Assembly: GCF_001434475.1 (NCBI RefSeq)
Contig: NZ_AZGF01000024.1
Location: 1 to 34,736, forward strand
DNA length: 34,736 bases
Direction of reading: 5' to 3'
From: Paucilactobacillus suebicus DSM 5007 = KCTC 3549
Lineage (GTDB): Bacteria; Bacillota; Bacilli; Lactobacillales; Lactobacillaceae
Made by a program: the position numbers and the translations under genes. Positions 16,846 through 24,304 of this stretch are shown piece after piece (position 1 is the first letter of the stretch; each line of letters starts with the position of its first letter). The notes beneath the pieces were generated by a model. It saw only the letters and a list, made by a program, of their open reading frames with translations, was not told the origin of the DNA and searched no databases.

Positions 16846-17589
16846 ATGAGGCAACCAACGGATGCATGGGATCAGTTCAGTCGTCAAAAATCATTTTCAA
16901 ACTTTATTGGTTGGCTATCAAGTCTGCTGACACGAGCGGCGATCGTTGCTGGGCTATTTATTTTAATTCAAGTACCACCAACAGCGATGGAAATCTTGAG
17001 AGAACAGTCAAGTTTAAACCTCACTGCTATCATTACGATTGCGTGCTTTATCCTGGTGTTTATTGGCATCATTTGGCTCGCCAATCGCACTTTCCAAAGA
17101 TATAATCGGACACCAAAAGTTAAAATGCGTCTTCGAAAGAGTATTGGCTATGTTCTCTGGGGTTATATTGCTATATATGCGGGCCAAATTATCTTAGGCA
17201 TGCTTAACTTAATGGTCTATGATCAGAAGCAAACTGCAAATAATAGTGCTGTGTCTCAAATGATGGCTAATAACAATATGGTTATGATTGTTTTTGGCCT
17301 TTCAACGGTAATATTTACACCTATTGCTGAGGAATTAATTTTCCGTGGTGTGGTAACTAATTTGTTTTTTAAACCACAACAAATGTGGCCTAAGTTGATA
17401 CTGTCGGGCATTATTTTTTCTCTGGGTCATATGAGCACAAATATTATTAGTTTCCTGATCTATTTTTATATGGGGATGGTATTGGCCTTTGTTTATCAAA
17501 AGACTGGTAATATCAAGGTTTCAATGAGCCTGCATGCTTTAAATAATGTGATTGCCATTGGGCAAATGATTATGTTATTAACACATTAA
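16846..17589 (+). CDS. CPBP-family intramembrane glutamic protease
   Basis: This is a 247-aa polytopic membrane protein of the CAAX protease/bacteriocin-processing (Abi) family. It has the motif EELIFR (EExxxR), FSLGH (FxxxH), and HALNN (HxxxN-like) in the last third, with about six to seven hydrophobic segments. The ATG at 16846 follows GAGG inside the preceding gene; an earlier ATG at 16819 would overlap that gene heavily. Members process bacteriocin-like peptides, give self-immunity, or cut membrane proteins; nothing nearby names a substrate. Confidence 0.87.
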   Translation: MRQPTDAWDQFSRQKSFSNFIGWLSSLLTRAAIVAGLFILIQVPPTAMEILREQSSLNLTAIITIACFILVFIGIIWLANRTFQRYNRTPKVKMRLRKSIGYVLWGYIAIYAGQIILGMLNLMVYDQKQTANNSAVSQMMANNNMVMIVFGLSTVIFTPIAEELIFRGVVTNLFFKPQQMWPKLILSGIIFSLGHMSTNIISFLIYFYMGMVLAFVYQKTGNIKVSMSLHALNNVIAIGQMIMLLTH

Positions 17590-17597
17590 ATGGATAT

Positions 17598-17647
17598 AAA
17601 AAAAGTACCAAACGATGCTCGAAAGGAGTGTCATTTGGTACTTTTTT
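17598..17647. terminator. Bidirectional terminator
   Basis: AAAAAAGTACCAAA and TTTGGTACTTTTTT (right arm 17634-17647) form a 14-bp stem flanked by A/T runs between the convergent CPBP and MarR genes. Confidence 0.88.
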
Positions 17648-17652
17648 CTCAT

Positions 17653-18111
17653 CTAAATATCTGCAATGATATTGTCAAGCCTGTCGGAAATATCATTGAT
17701 GTCATTCAATCTTTCAAGATATTCATTTTTTTGCATGTTTAAATGATTTAAGCAGCTGCTAACTTTATTGACGATTGCGCCTTTATTTTGGATAGCTTTA
17801 TCTGTCAGTTCAACCAATACATGCCGTTCATCAGATGGGTCTTTTTTTCGAACAATCCATCCGCGAGATTCTAACCGTTTTAACAACGGTGTTAACGTTC
17901 CACTGTCTAAGGCTAGTTCCTTACCTAATTCACGCATAGTTACGGAATGATCCTTTTCCCATAGGTTAAGTAGAACTAAATATTGTGGGTATGTGAGGTT
18001 GAACGGGTCGAGTACTTCTGCATAAAAGCGATTGAATTTCTTGTTAGCCTCATATAGCGCAAAGCACATTTGTTGATTAAGCTTTGTCGGCTCATTCATA
18101 TCAATGTTCAT
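17653..18111 (-). CDS. MarR-family regulator, OhrR-like
   Basis: This is a 152-aa winged-helix regulator. The N-terminus QQMCFALYEANKK resembles OhrR, whose redox-sensing cysteine sits in LCFALY; here it is C16. The recognition region is LALDSGTLTPLLKRLESRGW and the wing is DPSDERHVLVELT. OhrR proteins sense organic peroxide and normally repress ohrA, but no ohr gene is in the window. The SD GGAGG precedes the ATG by about eight bases. A palindrome exactly in its promoter spacer suggests autoregulation. A generic MarR drug-responsive role is the alternative. Confidence 0.88.
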   Translation of the reverse strand: MNIDMNEPTKLNQQMCFALYEANKKFNRFYAEVLDPFNLTYPQYLVLLNLWEKDHSVTMRELGKELALDSGTLTPLLKRLESRGWIVRKKDPSDERHVLVELTDKAIQNKGAIVNKVSSCLNHLNMQKNEYLERLNDINDISDRLDNIIADI

Positions 18112-18139
18112 GATTGATTCCTCCTATAATTCATAACGT

Positions 18140-18168
18140 ATTTTAACCTAAATTAGTTAGTTTAACAA
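18140..18168 (-). promoter_or_regulatory. marR promoter with an operator-like palindrome
   Basis: On the minus strand, TTGTTA (plus 18163-18168), a 17-nt spacer and TAAAAT (plus 18140-18145). TAAATTAGTTAGTTTA (18149-18164) is an imperfect palindrome that fills the spacer, so a bound MarR dimer would block polymerase. Confidence 0.65.
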
Positions 18169-18208
18169 ACAAATCGATTCAAAGACATATAGCTAAAATG
18201 GTTGCAAT

Positions 18209-18315
18209 TTGTGAATTCACAATGTTCAATAATTATTTATTAACATAAGAGTTAATGTGCGACACAATAGGATCATTGATAAATCAATGTTTGTGATTTT
18301 TTAATTTTTTCACAA
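18209..18315. promoter_or_regulatory. Cluster of TGTGA/TCACA palindromes upstream of budA
   Basis: Three inverted repeats lie here: TTGTGAATTCACAA (18209-18222, perfect 14 nt), TGTG-CGA-CACA (18256-18266), and TTGTGA-N13-TCACAA (18291-18296 and 18310-18315). They are 14 to 120 bp upstream of the budA -35. Rex and Crp-like proteins bind TTGTGA/TCACAA-type sites, but the spacers differ from both consensus forms. Confidence 0.4.
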
Positions 18316-18329
18316 GCAATAAACAATGA

Positions 18330-18359
18330 TTGATCTTTACTACCATAATTGACTATAAT
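18330..18359 (+). promoter_or_regulatory. budA promoter
   Basis: TTGATC (18330-18335), an 18-nt spacer, and a perfect -10 TATAAT (18354-18359). Confidence 0.65.
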
Positions 18360-18387
18360 AGCAATATTGATCTAAAGAATGGAGATA

Positions 18388-19110
18388 ATGACAGTGAAAG
18401 ATAAGACCACAGTATACCAGCATGGTACATTAGCAATGCTGGTGGCGGGGTTGTTTGAAGGAACGATGCCGCTATCAGAGTTGTTATCACATGGTGATAA
18501 CGGTATTGGTACTGCTGACAGTCTCGATGGTGAGTTAGTCATTGTTGATGGTAAAGCGTACCAAGTGAAGGAGTCTGGGGCAGTTGTCGAAGTTGCACCA
18601 GACACTAAAATTCCATTTGCATCAGTTCATTATAATGATACTGATGCGCCAACAACCCGGATTGAAAACATCAATGATCGTAAGTTACAAGAAAAACTAA
18701 TTAAGGATAACGACATGTTTAATGTGTTCTATGGTATCCGCATTACGGGAACTTTTAGTCACATGCACACCAGAGTAGTTCCACGACAGGAAAAACCGTA
18801 TCCTAAGTTAACGGTGGCTACAAGGGTTCAGCCTGAGTTTGAACAAGACAATGTTCATGGAACAATCGTTGGCTATTTCATGCCATACCTATTTTTAGGA
18901 GCTGCAGTAGGTGGAATTCACTGGCACTTTATCAATGATAATCGTGATTTTGGTGGACACATATTGGACTTCCAATTAGAGAAGGGTGATGTAAGCGTCC
19001 AAGTGTTAGAAAACCTGAACCAACATCTACCCGTCAATAACAAAGCTTTCCGCCAGGCCCAGATTAATCTCCAACAAGTTGGGGATGATATTAATGAGGC
19101 GGAACACTAA
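18388..19110 (+). CDS. budA: Alpha-acetolactate decarboxylase
   Basis: The enzyme decarboxylates acetolactate to acetoin, draining pyruvate without acid formation and limiting diacetyl. It is 240 aa. The Zn ligands H178, H180 (GGIHWHF) and H191 (GGHILD) have the known 2- and 11-residue spacing, and the family motifs YQHGTL (10-15) and GIGTADSLDGEL (39-50) are clear. The start is uncertain: ATG 18379 has no SD, ATG 18388 is three bases from GGAG (18381-18384), and GTG 18394 is nine bases from it; I chose 18388. No acetolactate synthase gene is adjacent, so it stands alone. Confidence 0.95.
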   Translation: MTVKDKTTVYQHGTLAMLVAGLFEGTMPLSELLSHGDNGIGTADSLDGELVIVDGKAYQVKESGAVVEVAPDTKIPFASVHYNDTDAPTTRIENINDRKLQEKLIKDNDMFNVFYGIRITGTFSHMHTRVVPRQEKPYPKLTVATRVQPEFEQDNVHGTIVGYFMPYLFLGAAVGGIHWHFINDNRDFGGHILDFQLEKGDVSVQVLENLNQHLPVNNKAFRQAQINLQQVGDDINEAEH

Positions 19111-19286
19111 AAAGTGAGTGATCGAATAAAAAGTAAACCTGAAGGGCGGTCTTGTGGTTTATATTATGTGCATCAGCTTTTGTTTGCACGTTAAGACAGA
19201 AGACTATTCCCTCAAGAACTGACAAATACTTTAAAAACCATTAAATATTATTCATTGTGCAAAAGAATAAATTTTAAGTCAAAAGG

Positions 19287-19315
19287 TTGCAAGCACTTAC
19301 AATATATGCTAATAT
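19287..19315 (+). promoter_or_regulatory. Promoter of the unidentified RNA, overlapping a cre-like site
   Basis: TTGCAA (19287-19292), a 17-nt spacer, and an extended -10 TGC-TAATAT (hexamer 19310-19315). The 16-mer at 19287-19302 (TTGCAAGCACTTACAA) matches the cre consensus WTGNAARCGNWWWCAW at all positions except one (CA for CG) and covers the -35. Confidence 0.6.
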
Positions 19316-19321
19316 AATAGA

Positions 19322-19602
19322 CGAGGAAGGACAAATAAAGCTTTGAATGAACATAGATGAGTACAGTCGTAGAGGATTGGTACTTGGTTCAAAGCTCGTT
19401 CCTAGACGCCGAAGAAGAAGTAGGCGAGAAGCAGCGTAAGTGTGACCCTTAATATCGAATAAATTAATGGATGATTTTGGTTACCGGAGTGCGCTAGGAA
19501 TGATTTAAATAGTAACTTTGCGGAAGATATAGGTTACGAGTGATGCAAAGTCGCTACGTTCTTCCGAAAAAACCGCCAATGTTAATGATTGGTGGTTTTT
19601 TT
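19322..19602 (+). ncRNA. Unidentified structured RNA of about 280 nt
   Basis: A transcript from the promoter at 19287-19315 would end at the terminator at 19569-19602 without crossing a convincing gene. The 5' GGAAGGAC (19325-19332) pairs with 3' GTTCTTCC (19558-19565), closing the molecule. GCTTTGAA (19340-19347) pairs with TTCAAAGC (19388-19395) within a hairpin. CTTTGC (19516-19521) pairs with GCAAAG (19545-19550), interleaved with CGGAAGA (19521-19527) to TCTTCCG (19560-19566), so a pseudoknot or a switch is possible. It lacks the tmRNA, RNase P and SRP signatures. 6S RNA is a possibility because of the closed ends, but I cannot confirm it. Bases 19111-19286 hold no gene; TAAACC/GGTTTA (about 19133-19162) may end the budA transcript. 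Confidence 0.5.
19569..19602 (+). terminator. Terminator of the unidentified RNA
   Basis: AACCGCCAAT (19571-19580) pairs with ATTGGTGGTT (with one wobble) around GTTAATG, followed by an uninterrupted T run. Confidence 0.9.
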
Positions 19603-19614
19603 GTGACCAAATTA

Positions 19615-19730
19615 GAGTGTGAAATAAAGCGGTTAGATGCCAGAATGTAAGTGTGAAATTTTGTATATTCCGGGCTTGAATATGCGAAATTTTATCCTTA
19701 CATGGCAGGCATTTGCCTTATTTCACACGT
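19615..19730. repeat. Long intergenic hairpin element with GAGTG end
   Basis: GTGTGAAATAA (19617-19627) pairs with TTATTTCACAC (19718-19728). Inside, ATGCCA pairs with TGGCA/GGCAT, ATGTAAG (19645-19651) with CTTACAT (19697-19703), and GTATATTC (19663-19670) with GAATATGC (19678-19685) around the loop CGGGCTT. It spans about 112 nt between the RNA and the phosphatase gene. Its end GAGTGTGAAATAAAGCG recurs at 14467. Confidence 0.8.
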
Positions 19731-19791
19731 TTCAGCCAACAAAAAAAGCCAGACTCTAACCTCACAAAGCATCCAGCCAATTAAACATCAT

Positions 19792-20439
19792 TCAATCCTT
19801 AACATTGTAACTAGTAAATTCTTCTTCACCATTATGAATGGTTAATATCGAAACACTACCATTTTCGGGATAGTTGCCAATTGTATTAACTCCAAGGTAA
19901 TCGGCAAATGTTCGCAGAGCAGTTCCGTGTGTGACGACAAGAATGTTGGCATCTTTCGGACAAGCTTCTTTGATATGATTAATACCGACTTGCCAACGCT
20001 TAACGACATCATCGTACGTTTCGGCCAAATTACTAGAGTCTTCGGCTTTCATTAATTCACGAGCACCTCGTAAACCCTTATCATGAATTATCTCGTCTTG
20101 AGTATGGTATCCGTAGGGAGTACCGATTTCATTCCAAATTTCATCAGAATCACGACCTTCATATTCACCAAAAAGGACCTCACGAAAGTCTTTTGTTTTT
20201 TCAATAATATTTGGCTGCACAGTTAGCTGTTTCAGAATTAAATCACGGGTGGCAATTGCCCGTCCTGTGTTGGATGAAATTGCGGCATCGAAATGAGTTG
20301 TTGCCAACCGTTTGCCAACATTAACTGCATCAGCCTTGCCTTCGCTTGTTAAATCGGAATCGATCCAGCCTTGCATTCTATTAAACATGTTCAGCAGTGT
20401 TTTACCATGGCGCACGAAGTAGATGGTTTGTTGTGACAT
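19792..20439 (-). CDS. Histidine phosphatase (phosphoglycerate-mutase-like)
   Basis: This is a 215-aa cytosolic protein of the histidine phosphatase superfamily. The phosphohistidine motif is RHG (R10-H11-G12), with EVLFGEYEG as the acid-bearing segment and VVTHGTALR as the second catalytic histidine. It resembles 'phosphoglycerate mutase family' proteins of lactobacilli; whether it acts as a true mutase or as a small-molecule phosphatase cannot be told. The SD GGGAGG is five bases before the ATG at 20439; an ATG at 20469 lacks one. It is codirectional with and downstream of the LysR gene. Confidence 0.9.
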   Translation of the reverse strand: MSQQTIYFVRHGKTLLNMFNRMQGWIDSDLTSEGKADAVNVGKRLATTHFDAAISSNTGRAIATRDLILKQLTVQPNIIEKTKDFREVLFGEYEGRDSDEIWNEIGTPYGYHTQDEIIHDKGLRGARELMKAEDSSNLAETYDDVVKRWQVGINHIKEACPKDANILVVTHGTALRTFADYLGVNTIGNYPENGSVSILTIHNGEEEFTSYNVKD

Positions 20440-20492
20440 TAAATCCTCCCGTGGATAATTATTCCACAACCAGTATAGCAGAGTTTTTGATA

Positions 20493-21398
20493 CTAAGCCT
20501 CGTTGCTTTTTCGTTGTTGGTTATATTTGAAGATTGATGAACGAAGCTGCAAAATCAATCGGTCAATCGACGCTTGACGAAGATGACGATCTTTTTTCTT
20601 CAGTGCGTATAGAGTGAGTGCAGGAGGAGCTTCTAACAACTTCAATTCACGATACGGTTGATCAAGGCGTTTCATTACATGAACAGCAGAATCGGGAACG
20701 ATTGTCCATGACTTATCAAATCTAAGGTATCTGGGGATATTAGTAGCACTATCAGACTGAATTAGTGGCTTAATATTGTCATCCCAGCACATTAAATGCC
20801 AATTTGTGTACTCTTCACTCCAAGGAACATATAGCTCATTGGTTCTTTTAAGCATGCTGGTGGTAACGAAGTCTGGGAAGTCACTGTCGACACCGGTAAT
20901 TAATCTCATTGGTTCTTCGCCAATTTTGCGACTTTCAATGTGGTATCGATTAATTTTATTAAATGAAATGCCTATATCAGCATTATCGTTTTCAACTGCT
21001 GAATAAATCTGTTGCGTGTCGCCGGTGTGTAATGAGTATCTAAGAATTGGATTATCTTCCATTAAGTCTGGCAAAATGGTGGCAAGAATGGTTGTGTTAA
21101 TGTCCACTGAACTGATGATATTTAATAGATCAAAGCTAGCCATATCTTTCAGATTAGCTGTTTCTTGGACTAGTTGCATCCATTCATTTGCGATCGGGAC
21201 CAGTCTTTGACCATATTTGGTTAGTGTAACGTTAGCTTGTCCTTTAACGCGATTAATTAATTTTACTCCGAGTTGGCTTTCCAATCGATTTAGTCGATTA
21301 CTGACGGCAGCTTGAGTAATATATAACGAATCAGCAGCTTGAGATATCTGTTTATATTTCACTATTTTTAAAAAAGTTTGTAAAAGTTCTGGATTCAT
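20493..21398 (-). CDS. LysR-family transcriptional regulator
   Basis: This is a 301-aa regulator. The N-terminal winged helix-turn-helix is typical (LLQTFLKIVKYKQISQAADS, then ITQAAVSNRLNRLESQLGVKLI), followed by a periplasmic-binding-like effector domain from about residue 90. The SD GGAGG precedes the ATG. It is divergent from the mannose-family PTS operon, so it probably regulates that operon; the ligand is unknown. The downstream phosphatase gene may be cotranscribed (54-bp gap). Confidence 0.93.
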   Translation of the reverse strand: MNPELLQTFLKIVKYKQISQAADSLYITQAAVSNRLNRLESQLGVKLINRVKGQANVTLTKYGQRLVPIANEWMQLVQETANLKDMASFDLLNIISSVDINTTILATILPDLMEDNPILRYSLHTGDTQQIYSAVENDNADIGISFNKINRYHIESRKIGEEPMRLITGVDSDFPDFVTTSMLKRTNELYVPWSEEYTNWHLMCWDDNIKPLIQSDSATNIPRYLRFDKSWTIVPDSAVHVMKRLDQPYRELKLLEAPPALTLYALKKKDRHLRQASIDRLILQLRSSIFKYNQQRKSNEA

Positions 21399-21495
21399 AC
21401 TCTCGCCTCCTTGATATAACAGCGTTTATGACATGTATGGACATCCAAAATGATATATAAATCTATTTTATATTAAAAAAATGTAATATTCAAGG

Positions 21496-21523
21496 TTGTA
21501 ATGAAAGCGCATTCATATATAAT
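21496..21523 (+). promoter_or_regulatory. PTS operon promoter with perfect cre site
   Basis: TTGTAA (21496-21501), a 16-nt spacer, and TATAAT (21518-21523). The spacer contains ATGAAAGCGCATTCAT (21501-21516), which matches the cre consensus WTGNAARCGNWWWCAW at every position. CcpA bound here would block polymerase, so the PTS is probably repressed by glucose-type sugars. Confidence 0.85.
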
Positions 21524-21601
21524 GGAGACAGACATAAATGCTGTTGTCTAAATTTGTAGTTGCAATTATCACTAGGATTTATAATTAGGGAGGTATTACA
21601 A

Positions 21602-22375
21602 ATGCACGTGACATTATCGGTCTGGCAAGCACTGCTGATTGCCATCTGGGTTGCTCTGATTGAATCTCGTATCTTAGGATTTGCTACGTTGACGATGCGG
21701 TTTAGTCCTTTGATGACAGGGATGATGGTTGGATTTATCATGGGTGACATCAAACAGGCAATGATTGTTACTGCCGCTATTCAGTTGGTTTATATGGGAT
21801 TTGTTGCACCAGGTGGAGCACTACCCGCTGAACCAAGTATTGGGGCTGCGATCGCGGTACCAGTTGCCATTTTAGGGCATATGAGTCCGCAAGGGGCGAT
21901 TGCAATCGCCGTGCCAGTTGCATTGCTTGGAAGTTATCTATATCAATTCAGGTTCTTCCTCAACACGTTTGCATTGAAATCGATGGATAGGTTTGCCGCG
22001 GCGGGGAACGCGCGCGGACTTGGGTTTTCAATCATGGTAATCCCAGCATGTATCTCATTTGCATTATTTATTCCACTGATCTTTATTGCACTTTACTTTG
22101 GTGCACCGGTTATTTCTAGTGTTGTTTCTAACATTGGCCATGGAACGATTATCCATGTTCTTAACAGTGTTGGTGGTGGTTTGGCAGCCTTGGGGATTGC
22201 AATCATCATGCAAGTAATTGGTAAGAAGACATTATTACCATTCTTCTTCCTGGCATACTTCATGAGTGTTGCCTTTGCTAAGCTTGACATTAACATGACG
22301 ATTTACGCAGTATTTGGTGCAATCTTTGCCATCATCTACGTAATGTTGACCCAAAGAAATACCGATAAAGGCTAA
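21602..22375 (+). CDS. Mannose-family PTS, component IIC
   Basis: This is the membrane-embedded sugar channel of a mannose/fructose/sorbose-type phosphotransferase system, 257 aa with about six to seven hydrophobic segments. The PTS_EIIC type-2 signature is visible (VAPGGALPAEPSIGAAIAVP). The ATG at 21602 has the SD GGGAGG eight bases upstream; an ATG at 21560 lies near the transcription start and lacks an SD. It is the first gene of a four-gene operon. Its sugar is not determinable; N-acetylgalactosamine, sorbose, fructose and mannose are all handled by this family. Confidence 0.93.
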   Translation: MHVTLSVWQALLIAIWVALIESRILGFATLTMRFSPLMTGMMVGFIMGDIKQAMIVTAAIQLVYMGFVAPGGALPAEPSIGAAIAVPVAILGHMSPQGAIAIAVPVALLGSYLYQFRFFLNTFALKSMDRFAAAGNARGLGFSIMVIPACISFALFIPLIFIALYFGAPVISSVVSNIGHGTIIHVLNSVGGGLAALGIAIIMQVIGKKTLLPFFFLAYFMSVAFAKLDINMTIYAVFGAIFAIIYVMLTQRNTDKG

Positions 22376-22389
22376 AGGAGGGCTTTATA

Positions 22390-23289
22390 ATGAGTGAAAC
22401 TGCAGATATTCAAGCAACTAATGATGAAGCGGTCCAAGAAGATACACCAAAACGCATCCCGCAACCTGACAAGATCACCAATAAGGACCTCATGAAGTCC
22501 TGGTTTGGTTGGTGGTGGGCTAACGAAGTCCCGCATACATTTGATAGAATGTTAGCACCATCATTTTGTTTCGGGTTAATTCCGAGTTTAAAGAAGCTGT
22601 ACAAAGATCATGATGAACTAGCAAAAGCCTTTCAACGCCACCTGCTGTTCTTTAACACGCAAGCAACGTGGGGTGGTGGAACACTGACTGGTGTGACCAT
22701 TTCACTGGAAGAAGCTCGTGCTAAGGCCATGGCTAACGGTGAAGAAGCAATTTCAGAAGACATGATCAACAACACAAAGGTCGGTTTGATGGGACCTTTG
22801 GCCGGTATCGGTGATTCAATTGACTCTGGGACTGTTCAGTATATTTTCATCGCCATTTTCTTACCATTTGCACAAAAAGGTAATTTCTTGGGAGCATTGC
22901 TACCATTCCTATGTTTCAGTATTGCAACATTTATTTACGGTTACTATCTGACAAAGATGGGCTATACCCTTGGTCGGAATGCTGCTAAGGAAATCATGAC
23001 TGGTGGAAGAATGGCAGGTATTATCGATGGTCTGGGGGTCATGGGACTCTACATGATGGGGATTCTGGCTGGCCAGTACATCACCGTGAAGAGTTACCTA
23101 AAATTCGATATTAACCAAAAGACATTTGATGTTCAGAAAATTTTGGACACAATCATGCCCGGTATGCTGCCACTATTAACTGTTGTGCTGTTATACCTCT
23201 ACTTCCAGAAACAAGGACTTAAGATCACTCGTGGTTTATTGTACTTGACTGGAGCGCTGATCGTTCTAAGTATTTTCTACATTATCTAA
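22390..23289 (+). CDS. Mannose-family PTS, component IID
   Basis: This is the second membrane component, 299 aa. The N-terminus is cytosolic (PDKITNKDLMKSWFGWWWANEV), followed by the family segments (AFQRHLLFFNTQATWGGGT, GLMGPLAGIGDSID) and C-terminal helices. Together with IIC it forms the transport channel. The SD AAAGGAGGG precedes the ATG, 14 bp after the IIC stop. Confidence 0.95.
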   Translation: MSETADIQATNDEAVQEDTPKRIPQPDKITNKDLMKSWFGWWWANEVPHTFDRMLAPSFCFGLIPSLKKLYKDHDELAKAFQRHLLFFNTQATWGGGTLTGVTISLEEARAKAMANGEEAISEDMINNTKVGLMGPLAGIGDSIDSGTVQYIFIAIFLPFAQKGNFLGALLPFLCFSIATFIYGYYLTKMGYTLGRNAAKEIMTGGRMAGIIDGLGVMGLYMMGILAGQYITVKSYLKFDINQKTFDVQKILDTIMPGMLPLLTVVLLYLYFQKQGLKITRGLLYLTGALIVLSIFYII

Positions 23290-23310
23290 TAAATTCAATG
23301 AGGTGGAACA

Positions 23311-23727
23311 ATGAAAAGAGCATTTCTCGTTATTACACACGGTGACATGGGAATTGAAACCGTCAAAAGTGTAGAATTACTGATGGGACCACAAGAAAAT
23401 GTGACTGGTTTGGGGCTTCATCCTGGTGAATCCGTGGACTCGTTAAGGGAACAAGCATATAAAGTATTAGATGATAACGAAGGTAAGTATGATGAAACAG
23501 TAGTCATTGTTGATCTACTGGGAGGAAGCCCATCAAACGTATCGTTATCAATGTTAGCTAAGTATCGGGAGTTAAAGATTATTACTGGTCTTAGTTTACC
23601 GTTACTAGTTAACTTGCTGAACTTCTCTGACGCAACAGAAGATACGGATCAATTAATCAATGACTCTATCGAAGTTGCCAGCGATGGCATGAAACTAATT
23701 GACAAAAACTTTTTGAAACATGACTAA
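23311..23727 (+). CDS. Mannose-family PTS, component IIA
   Basis: This is a 138-aa cytosolic phosphocarrier that takes phosphate from HPr on H10 (VITHGDMG). LLGGSPSNV is the family 'GGTP'-like turn, with GGSPSN around residue 70. It is separate from IIB rather than fused as in ManX. The SD GAGGTGG precedes the ATG by five to six bases. Confidence 0.94.
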   Translation: MKRAFLVITHGDMGIETVKSVELLMGPQENVTGLGLHPGESVDSLREQAYKVLDDNEGKYDETVVIVDLLGGSPSNVSLSMLAKYRELKIITGLSLPLLVNLLNFSDATEDTDQLINDSIEVASDGMKLIDKNFLKHD

Positions 23728-23752
23728 ATAAAGAAATTCGGAGGACAATCTT

Positions 23753-24220
23753 ATGGGACAAATTAATTTAGCACGGGTTGATGATCGTTTAATTCATGGT
23801 CAAGTTATGACTAAGTGGACAAAGGGTAAGGGCACAAACACGGTGTACGTTGTTGATAATGCCACTGCTGCCGATGATTTTATGAAGGATATTTACATTA
23901 GTACCAACTCAACCGGTGGATTGAAAATTAAAGTGTACAGTGATCAAGAGGTTGCCGATGAGTGGAAGAAAGATCAATTCGGCAGCGATAAAGTTGTTAT
24001 CATCTTCAAGTACATTAAAGAAGCCAAGGCGGCGATCGATGCAGGTCTTGAATTGGAAGAACTAAATGTTGGTGGTGTTTCTAAAAAGCCAAATACTGAG
24101 TTTGTAATTCCTACAGTTGCACTTGGAGACGATGATAAAGCGATTCTTGATGAACTGAAGGGTGATGGCATTAAGATCTATTTCCAGACAGTGCCTGATT
24201 CTAAGCGTGTAGATTACTAG
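23753..24220 (+). CDS. Mannose-family PTS, component IIB
   Basis: This is a 155-aa cytosolic component that accepts phosphate on H15 (RVDDRLIHGQV) and phosphorylates the incoming sugar. NVGGVSKKPNT is the conserved second loop. It is the last PTS gene and is followed by a terminator. No sugar-metabolising gene is in the operon, so the pathway for the imported sugar is elsewhere. Confidence 0.95.
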   Translation: MGQINLARVDDRLIHGQVMTKWTKGKGTNTVYVVDNATAADDFMKDIYISTNSTGGLKIKVYSDQEVADEWKKDQFGSDKVVIIFKYIKEAKAAIDAGLELEELNVGGVSKKPNTEFVIPTVALGDDDKAILDELKGDGIKIYFQTVPDSKRVDY

Positions 24221-24230
24221 TTGATTTAAT

Positions 24231-24267
24231 CGGGCTGTGCTGACGTTTAATTGGTACAACCCGTTTT
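24231..24267 (+). terminator. PTS operon terminator
   Basis: CGGGCTGTGC (24231-24240) pairs with GTACAACCCG (24254-24263) with wobble pairs and is followed by TTTT. Confidence 0.7.
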
Positions 24268-24304
24268 ATTACATAAATCAATGATGGTAAAGGAGAGAAA
24301 TGCC

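Noticed and set aside
18291-18315. Canonical Rex operator upstream of budA
   Set aside because: The half-sites fit, but they are 13 bases apart instead of six.
19322-19602. tmRNA, RNase P RNA or SRP RNA
   Set aside because: None of the landmark sequences is present: no tRNA-like T arm, no GAGGAAAGTCC, no GGAAGGAAGCAGCC-type motif.
19322-19602. T-box or metabolite riboswitch of a downstream gene
   Set aside because: There is no T-box sequence, and the next gene is on the opposite strand beyond a terminator and a repeat.
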